This document shows, piece by piece, positions 58,994-64,000 of a DNA stretch of 64,000 nucleotides. The stretch is from Candidatus Gastranaerophilales bacterium (lineage in GTDB: Bacteria; Cyanobacteriota; Vampirovibrionia; Gastranaerophilales; Gastranaerophilaceae), in contig CALUYE010000002.1 of assembly GCA_944324945.1 (NCBI GenBank), positions 124,001 to 188,000 on the forward strand. The letters are read 5' to 3'. The notes below the pieces were generated by a model. That model did not search any database. It saw only the letters and a list, made by a program, of their open reading frames with translations, and was not told the origin of the DNA. The position numbers were made by a program, and so were the translations under genes. The number at the start of each line of letters is the position of its first letter. Position 1 is the stretch's first letter.

Positions 58994-60025
58994 TTATTCA
59001 AATACACCCATTTCTCTTAATTTTTCAAGCATTTTATCGCTATCGCGTTCTTTAAGATAAAACATCATGGGTATACTGTTAAGGATTTCAACAAAACCCC
59101 TGCTTTCCATAGTATAGCATTTATTGTTGTTTTTTAGCGCTTGGGTATACTTATCTATTACCTGAATTAAATTTCTCATCGTATCATTAATCATTTCTCC
59201 ATCAACAGGAGAATTATCCATGCTTGATAAAAACGTCGGCAAATAAGAAAAACTACATAAAGCATAAAGCGCATTGCCGTAATCATTGTTAAATTTATGG
59301 CCTGTATATTCTAAATCGATTATGCTGATTATATTTCCGTTTTCGTCAAGCAAAAAATTATTCGGGTTATAATAATCGAATTTATAGCCTGCGTATCCTG
59401 CAATATCAAGTTCTTCAACAAGTTTATCAAATGTTTCCTGAGGCATATTTGCTAAAATTTCAATACATTTTGCAAAGTGATATTTGCGCTCATAATCCTC
59501 ATACGGTACTTCATTGGGTTTTAATTCCCCGCTTTCGTAATAAATTGTGCTTGGAGGAGGGTTTCCGTTTGCGATTCCGTTTTGCTTTAGCATTACTTCA
59601 ATTGTTCTTTTTTGAAGGTCTTGGTTTACGAGTTTTGCTACACATTGACCAAAGTTGCCTTTAAGATTTCTATCTTCTGCATCAATAATCTCGAACCCGT
59701 CGCCTGTTAATTCGTCTTTAAGCGCATTATTTGATACTCTTATTAAATAATCATCATTGGATGAAATTTTATAAACGCTGTGCGAAAATCCCTTTCCAAT
59801 AAGATTTTTATCACATATCGAATCTTTTAGTATTGTATTTACAAAATCAACACTGTTTGCCCAGTTTATAAATTCGTTTTCCGTTACATTGCAAATTTTT
59901 GAGACCTGATTTTTCGATTTTACAAAAGTGTCATAATCAAGCGGTTTTGTAGAATATTTTTTATCATTATTACCTTTAAAAGAAATATTGAAATAATGCG
60001 GACTAAAATTTAGCGAACTTATCAT
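58994..60025 (-). CDS. NISFKG-tagged protein-kinase/aminoglycoside-phosphotransferase-like protein
   Basis: A 343-aa protein with the N-terminal tag FNISFKG at 12-18. Kinase-like marks are a glycine-rich loop (IGKGFSHSVYK, 76-86), DYLIRVSN (with Arg in place of the usual Lys), a catalytic-loop-like FDYYNPNNFLLD (D207 and N212/N213), and the metal site IIDLE (D227). The fold suggests a kinase or APH-type phosphotransferase with an altered lysine. The start at 60025 fits GGAAGGA; 60034 is too close to it. It is convergent and stop-to-stop with the phosphoribosyltransferase-like gene. Its substrate is unknown. Confidence 0.65.
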   Translation of the reverse strand: MISSLNFSPHYFNISFKGNNDKKYSTKPLDYDTFVKSKNQVSKICNVTENEFINWANSVDFVNTILKDSICDKNLIGKGFSHSVYKISSNDDYLIRVSNNALKDELTGDGFEIIDAEDRNLKGNFGQCVAKLVNQDLQKRTIEVMLKQNGIANGNPPPSTIYYESGELKPNEVPYEDYERKYHFAKCIEILANMPQETFDKLVEELDIAGYAGYKFDYYNPNNFLLDENGNIISIIDLEYTGHKFNNDYGNALYALCSFSYLPTFLSSMDNSPVDGEMINDTMRNLIQVIDKYTQALKNNNKCYTMESRGFVEILNSIPMMFYLKERDSDKMLEKLREMGVFE

Positions 60026-60112
60026 ATTTACCATCCTTCCAAAAATTACAAGTGCGCTAAATTGAATTAATTAATTTTATATTCAAAAAATTTACAAATA
60101 TTTACAAAAATA

Positions 60113-61453
60113 CTATTTTCCAATACAAAAATTATCAAAAATATTTTCCAATATTGAATCAGTTAAAACTTCGCCTGTTATTTCATCAAGCTCTAAAATT
60201 GCCTGTTTTAAGTCTATAGCAATTAAATCGGATATATCAAAGGAAAAAGGGTTATTTTTAATTGTGCCTAAAACATTATTTAACGCCTCGCATGCTTTAA
60301 TTAAGCATGTCTGTTGGCGTTTATTTGTTGTGTATCCTGAATCATCAGGAATAAGTTCCAAAACAGCATCTAATATTTTATTTTTTAATTTATCTATTCC
60401 AAACCCGCTTACTGCGCTGATGTTAATAACATTTGCATTGTTTGAAGGAGGGTTAATATCTGCTTTTGTTTTGACAAATAACACTTTTTTATCATTTGTA
60501 AGTTCGATTAAATTTTTATCAATTTCATCAATTGAATTTTCAAACAAGAACAAAACAATTTGTGAATTCTTAATTGAATCAATTGAATTATCAATTCCGA
60601 TTTTTTCTACAATATCGGCTTTATCTTTGTCTCTTATCCCTGCAGTATCAATAAAATTTATCAAATATCCGCCAAGATTAATGGTTTCTTTTATTGTATC
60701 TCTGGTTGTGCCTTCAATTTCCGTTACTATTGCTCTTGTATAGTTTAAAAGACAGTTAAATAAAGAACTTTTACCCACATTGGGCTTCCCTATTAAACAA
60801 GCGTTAATTCCATCCCTTATATAGTCATGTGATTTTGCGTTTGATAAAATTTTATTAATTTTTGTAATTTTATCACTACATATCGATTCGACTTCTTTTA
60901 TATCAACTTCTTTCACATCTTCAGGAAAATCAATTGATGCAATAATTTTTGAATAAATTTCAATTAAATCTTTTTTTAAATCCGTAATTTTATTTTTTAA
61001 ATATCCGCCAAGGTTAGATAAAGAATCCTGTGCTGCTTTTAAGCTTTTTGATTGTATAACATCAACAACAGCTTCAGCCTGAGATAAATCAATTCTATGG
61101 TTTAAAAAAGCACGCTTTGTAAATTCTCCCCTTTGAGCCATTCTTGCGCCTGACGCTAAAATTAATTCCAAAATAGCATTTATTATTGCGCTTGACCCAT
61201 GGGTTTGAATTTCTATAACGTCCTCTCCTGTATAGCTGTGAGGCGCTTTAAAAGGGAGTAAAATAACTTCATCAACAACCTTTGAATCATTATCAAGAAT
61301 ATGACCGTAGTTAATCATTTTAGGCTTAATTTCTTTTGAAAAAAGTTTTTGAGCTATTTTATAACTCATATCCCCTGATATTCTTATGATTCCAACTGCT
61401 CCCTGAGCAAGCGGGGTAATGATTGCAACAATTGTATCAAAATTATTTTCCAT
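60113..61453 (-). CDS. mnmE: tRNA uridine-5-carboxymethylaminomethyl modification GTPase
   Basis: A 446-aa GTPase that, with MnmG, modifies the wobble uridine of some tRNAs. Marks are the N-terminal folate-binding [21 protein letters not shown], the G-domain [12 protein letters not shown] and [15 protein letters not shown], and the C-terminal CIGK tail (C443). No Shine-Dalgarno; an extended -10 TGT-TAAAAT ends 7 nt before the ATG. It is divergent from yidC, unlike the usual yidC-mnmE order. Confidence 0.95.
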   Translation of the reverse strand: MENNFDTIVAIITPLAQGAVGIIRISGDMSYKIAQKLFSKEIKPKMINYGHILDNDSKVVDEVILLPFKAPHSYTGEDVIEIQTHGSSAIINAILELILASGARMAQRGEFTKRAFLNHRIDLSQAEAVVDVIQSKSLKAAQDSLSNLGGYLKNKITDLKKDLIEIYSKIIASIDFPEDVKEVDIKEVESICSDKITKINKILSNAKSHDYIRDGINACLIGKPNVGKSSLFNCLLNYTRAIVTEIEGTTRDTIKETINLGGYLINFIDTAGIRDKDKADIVEKIGIDNSIDSIKNSQIVLFLFENSIDEIDKNLIELTNDKKVLFVKTKADINPPSNNANVINISAVSGFGIDKLKNKILDAVLELIPDDSGYTTNKRQQTCLIKACEALNNVLGTIKNNPFSFDISDLIAIDLKQAILELDEITGEVLTDSILENIFDNFCIGK

Positions 61454-61469
61454 ATAGCTAATTTTAACA
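61454..61469 (-). promoter_or_regulatory. extended -10 leaderless promoter of mnmE
   Basis: The minus strand reads TGT-TAAAAT (61461-61469), 7 nt, ATG at 61453. No Shine-Dalgarno. Confidence 0.5.
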
Positions 61470-61528
61470 TGTTTATAGTAAAATTTACATAATGATAATT
61501 TAATGACTTTAATTTTGAGGAGAATATA

Positions 61529-62635
61529 ATGGATTTTGTAGCATTAACAATTGAAATACTTTCAAAACTGGCGCAGTATGTCGGCTCTTTCGGCATGGCA
61601 ATAATTATCTTTACCATTATTATGAGAATATGTATGTGGCCGATAAACGTCTCACAGCAGCGTTCAATGAAAAACATGCAGTCTTTAAGCCCCAAAATGA
61701 AGATGATTCAAGAAAAATATAAAAATAATCCCCAATTAATGCAGCAAAAAATGATGGAATTTTACAAAGAGCACAATTTTAACCCGACAGCAGGGTGTTT
61801 GCCTATGTTAATTCAAATTCCCATATTCATTATGTTATACAGTGCCCTTATGAGCCCTCAATTTATTCAAATGGCAGGTAAAACAAATTTTTTATTTATA
61901 AACAGACTGGATGCAACAATAAAATCAAACGCAGGTGTATCATCAGACGGCTCTTTTTCAATTGCTAAAAATGCGCAATTCCAAGCAGGAAAATCAGCAA
62001 TTGTTTATTTAGATAACAATCAGGTGATAAATAACGTAAAAATTGAAAAACCGCAAAAAGCAGTAGCAATTCAAGGAGAAATCGAACTTAACAAACCCGT
62101 TGAGCTAAAAATATCTCTTGATAACCTTAATTTAAAATTCTCTCAGCTTGATAAAGTTCAAAAAGCTCAGCTTTCGGTTATGAATATCATGACAAAAGAG
62201 ACCGAAAACGTTACATTTGTCAGAAGAGGTGATATTTTAGCGGCAAGCGTTCCCACAACTCCCGCTAAAAATGAAATCCATTATGACGTTATGCTTTTAA
62301 TAGCAATATTTGCAATAACAATCTGGCTTTCTCAAAAGGTCATGATGGCAACAACTCAAATGAAAGATCAGGATAAAACGCAAGCGGCTATTCAAAAATC
62401 AATGGGTACAATTATGCCTGTTATGATAGTTTTAACTTTTGTATTTATCCCGATACCCGCAGGTGCTTTGTTATACCTTGTTACAAGCAATATATTTCAA
62501 ATATTTCAAACAGTTATTATAAATAAACAATTAGAAATGGAAGAAAAGCAAAAAGAAGAGCAAAAAAATAACCAAAGCGGGATAATAGATGCAAAAGTTA
62601 TAGATAGCAAGGTTATAGACAAAAAAGATAAATAA
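61529..62635 (+). CDS. yidC: membrane protein insertase YidC
   Basis: A 368-aa Oxa1/Alb3/YidC insertase. It has a short N-terminus, a first core span at about 20-38 ([25 protein letters not shown]), the [30 protein letters not shown] cytoplasmic hairpin, and [18 protein letters not shown]. Instead of a tight periplasmic loop, about 125 residues of beta-rich sequence (about 125-248) come before the last three spans (about 255-345), and the tail is Lys-rich. Cyanobacterial YidC proteins also carry an insert in that loop, from my recollection. The GAGGAG site is clear. Confidence 0.9.
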   Translation: MDFVALTIEILSKLAQYVGSFGMAIIIFTIIMRICMWPINVSQQRSMKNMQSLSPKMKMIQEKYKNNPQLMQQKMMEFYKEHNFNPTAGCLPMLIQIPIFIMLYSALMSPQFIQMAGKTNFLFINRLDATIKSNAGVSSDGSFSIAKNAQFQAGKSAIVYLDNNQVINNVKIEKPQKAVAIQGEIELNKPVELKISLDNLNLKFSQLDKVQKAQLSVMNIMTKETENVTFVRRGDILAASVPTTPAKNEIHYDVMLLIAIFAITIWLSQKVMMATTQMKDQDKTQAAIQKSMGTIMPVMIVLTFVFIPIPAGALLYLVTSNIFQIFQTVIINKQLEMEEKQKEEQKNNQSGIIDAKVIDSKVIDKKDK

Positions 62636-62721
62636 AATATCCTATAAAAATTTTATTTTTCGATATTTTTCTTTAAAATATGCTAGAATTGTAATAAAAT
62701 CAGTTAGAAAAGGATATTATC

Positions 62722-64000
62722 TTGAGCGAAAAATTATTAATAAAAGGCATGCACCCAACCTCGGGCGAAGTATCCGTAAGCGGAGCAAAAAACTCGGTTC
62801 TAAAGCTTATGGCTGCCTCTTTATTATGCTCTGATACATGTGTTATATATAATGTACCCGAACTGTCCGATGTTGAAATAATGCTTGAAGTTTTAAATGA
62901 ACTCGGCGCAAAAACAACTTACGATAAAAAGGCAAAAAAAATTACAATCGATTCAACAAATATTATAAACTATACTGCATCAAAAGAATATGTAAGTAAA
63001 ATGCGCGCAAGTTTTTGTGTTTTAGGTGCTTTGGTCGGAAGATTAAACGAAGCAAAAGTTGCACTCCCCGGCGGCTGCAAAATCGGCGAAAGAAGGGTTA
63101 ATTTTCATATTAAAGGGCTTGAAGCGCTGGGGTGCGAATGCAGTGTTCTAGATGGCTATGTTGTTGCTAAAGCAAAAAATTTAACAGGAAATATCGTCTG
63201 CTTTGATATTCCTTCTGTTGGCGCAACTGAAAACATCATGATGGCATCGGTAACAGCATCAGGCACAACAATAATTCAAAATGCCGCTCAAGAGCCTGAA
63301 ATAGTTGATTTAGCAAACTTTTTAAATACCATGGGTGCTAAAATCGAGGGTGCCGGAACAAATCAAATAACGGTTACAGGCGTAAATCAAAACGATTTAA
63401 GAGGGTGCGAATATACAACACTTCCTGACAGAATCGAAGCGGGAACTTATATGAGCATAATTGTCGCTTCAAAAGGAGAAGGGATTATTAAAAACATCTT
63501 CCCGAACCATTTAACGCTTTTTGTTGGTAAACTTCTTGAAATGGGCGCTAAAATAAAATTAATCGATCCTAATACTTTAGAAGTGTCAAATTCTTCAAGA
63601 TTAAAACCCATGAATTTTATAACACAACCCTACCCGGGTTTCCCAACAGACTTACAAGCGCTTGCAATGGCGTTATTATCCTGTGCCGATGGGATTTCTG
63701 TTGTGACGGAAAGTTTATATGAAAACCGTTTTATGCACATTCCTGAGTTGTGGAAAATGGGCGCAAATATAATCGTAAATAAAAAGCATGCGATAATTAA
63801 AGGTGTTGATTGTCTTGCAGGTACCCAGGTTAAATCAACGGATTTAAGAGCTGGTGCTGCGTTAGTTGTAGCTGCGGTTATGGCAAGAGGAGAGACGGAA
63901 ATTTACGAACTTCAGCATCTTGACAGAGGCTATGAACATTTTGTTGAAAAACTGCAAGGATTAAATATTGATGTTAAAAGAATTGAATCCGATTCAAACG
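62722..64000 (+). CDS. murA: UDP-N-acetylglucosamine 1-carboxyvinyltransferase (runs off window)
   Basis: The first committed enzyme of peptidoglycan synthesis, which transfers enolpyruvate to UDP-GlcNAc. The start is TTG at 62722, preceded by AAGGAT. The N-terminus reads LLIKGMHPTSGEVSVSGAKNSVLKLMAA with the substrate lysine. The catalytic cysteine lies in LPGGCKIGERRVN, so the protein should be fosfomycin-sensitive in this respect. PDRIEAGTYM and PYPGFPTDLQALAM are also typical. About 426 codons are present, so only a few residues lie beyond the edge. A TGC-TAGAAT extended -10 lies at about 62684-62692. Confidence 0.95.
   Translation, partial: MSEKLLIKGMHPTSGEVSVSGAKNSVLKLMAASLLCSDTCVIYNVPELSDVEIMLEVLNELGAKTTYDKKAKKITIDSTNIINYTASKEYVSKMRASFCVLGALVGRLNEAKVALPGGCKIGERRVNFHIKGLEALGCECSVLDGYVVAKAKNLTGNIVCFDIPSVGATENIMMASVTASGTTIIQNAAQEPEIVDLANFLNTMGAKIEGAGTNQITVTGVNQNDLRGCEYTTLPDRIEAGTYMSIIVASKGEGIIKNIFPNHLTLFVGKLLEMGAKIKLIDPNTLEVSNSSRLKPMNFITQPYPGFPTDLQALAMALLSCADGISVVTESLYENRFMHIPELWKMGANIIVNKKHAIIKGVDCLAGTQVKSTDLRAGAALVVAAVMARGETEIYELQHLDRGYEHFVEKLQGLNIDVKRIESDSN

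Noticed and set aside
60264-60743. An open frame of 159 codons on the plus strand opposite mnmE
   Set aside because: It lies within a clear conserved gene on the other strand and has no family motif or Shine-Dalgarno.
1-64000. tRNA and rRNA genes
   Set aside because: No GGTTCGAATCC-type T-loop with a matching acceptor stem and no rRNA sequence was recognised on either strand; a tRNA scan would settle this.

Overview
The window is about 64 kb of AT-rich, densely coded bacterial chromosome with no rRNA, recognisable tRNA, insertion sequence, prophage or CRISPR array. A TolC-type outer-membrane protein, MurA, Lgt and periplasmic LTxxQ-type proteins indicate a diderm. AdhE plus Rex indicates fermentation. 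A plant/cyanobacterial-type glutamate-cysteine ligase, a YidC with a large extra periplasmic insert, and several lineage-specific proteins with an N-terminal 'NI(N/S)FKG' tag suggest a gut Gastranaerophilales (Melainabacteria/Vampirovibrionia, the non-photosynthetic sister group of Cyanobacteria). That assignment is an inference from protein flavour, not a database result.

Layout. 1-5.5 kb: a histidine kinase/response regulator pair, gshA, then rsmA-ispE. 5.6-11.6 kb: a lineage-specific block (coiled-coil protein, EF-hand protein, two tandem paralogues, an 86-aa protein) surrounding fusA. 11.8-13.7 kb: a compact envelope-stress module (small membrane protein, ECF sigma factor, Spy/CpxP-like periplasmic protein) convergent with a Lys-rich membrane protein. 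13.8-24.8 kb: rimO, an HspR-like regulator, nadB-nadC, gpmI, and the operon infB-rbfA-truB-gerMN-lgt. 24.9-32 kb: a four-gene operon of two peptide-type ABC permeases, mgtC and a TPR protein, then PilZ-TPR and hinT-fthC. 32-42.3 kb: a secreted protein, a lineage-specific membrane protein, ferredoxin, a TolC-like protein, valS, a DUF6311-like membrane protein, a polyprenol-phosphate sugar transferase and a radical SAM protein. 42.4-48.2 kb: a candidate small RNA, clpC, rpiB, a glycine-zipper protein and fba. 48.4-51.5 kb: a split three-gene signalling system and a TOPRIM-only protein. 51.6-58.1 kb: adhE-rex, a candidate non-coding RNA, a rhodanese, an orphan NarL-type regulator and an FAD oxidoreductase. 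58.2-64 kb: two convergent lineage-specific proteins (phosphoribosyltransferase-like and kinase-like), mnmE, yidC and the start of murA.

Three signals stand out beyond the gene list. (1) A nearly ungapped bipartite promoter motif, TTGGCA-N17-TACTTTATTA, occurs upstream of a coiled-coil protein, an 86-aa protein, a Lys-rich membrane protein and a non-coding transcript; looser copies precede two more lineage-specific genes. This looks like a dedicated regulon. (2) At least nine ordinary genes have no Shine-Dalgarno sequence and carry a -10 box exactly 6-7 nt before the ATG, so they appear to be transcribed as leaderless mRNAs; most of the remaining genes have a clear AGGA/GGAG site. (3) The ECF module has the parts, order and a GAAC-N16-CGTT promoter expected of a self-contained anti-sigma/sigma/periplasmic-sensor circuit resembling CnrYXH.

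All functional calls rest on reading motifs by eye; no searches or structure predictions were run.
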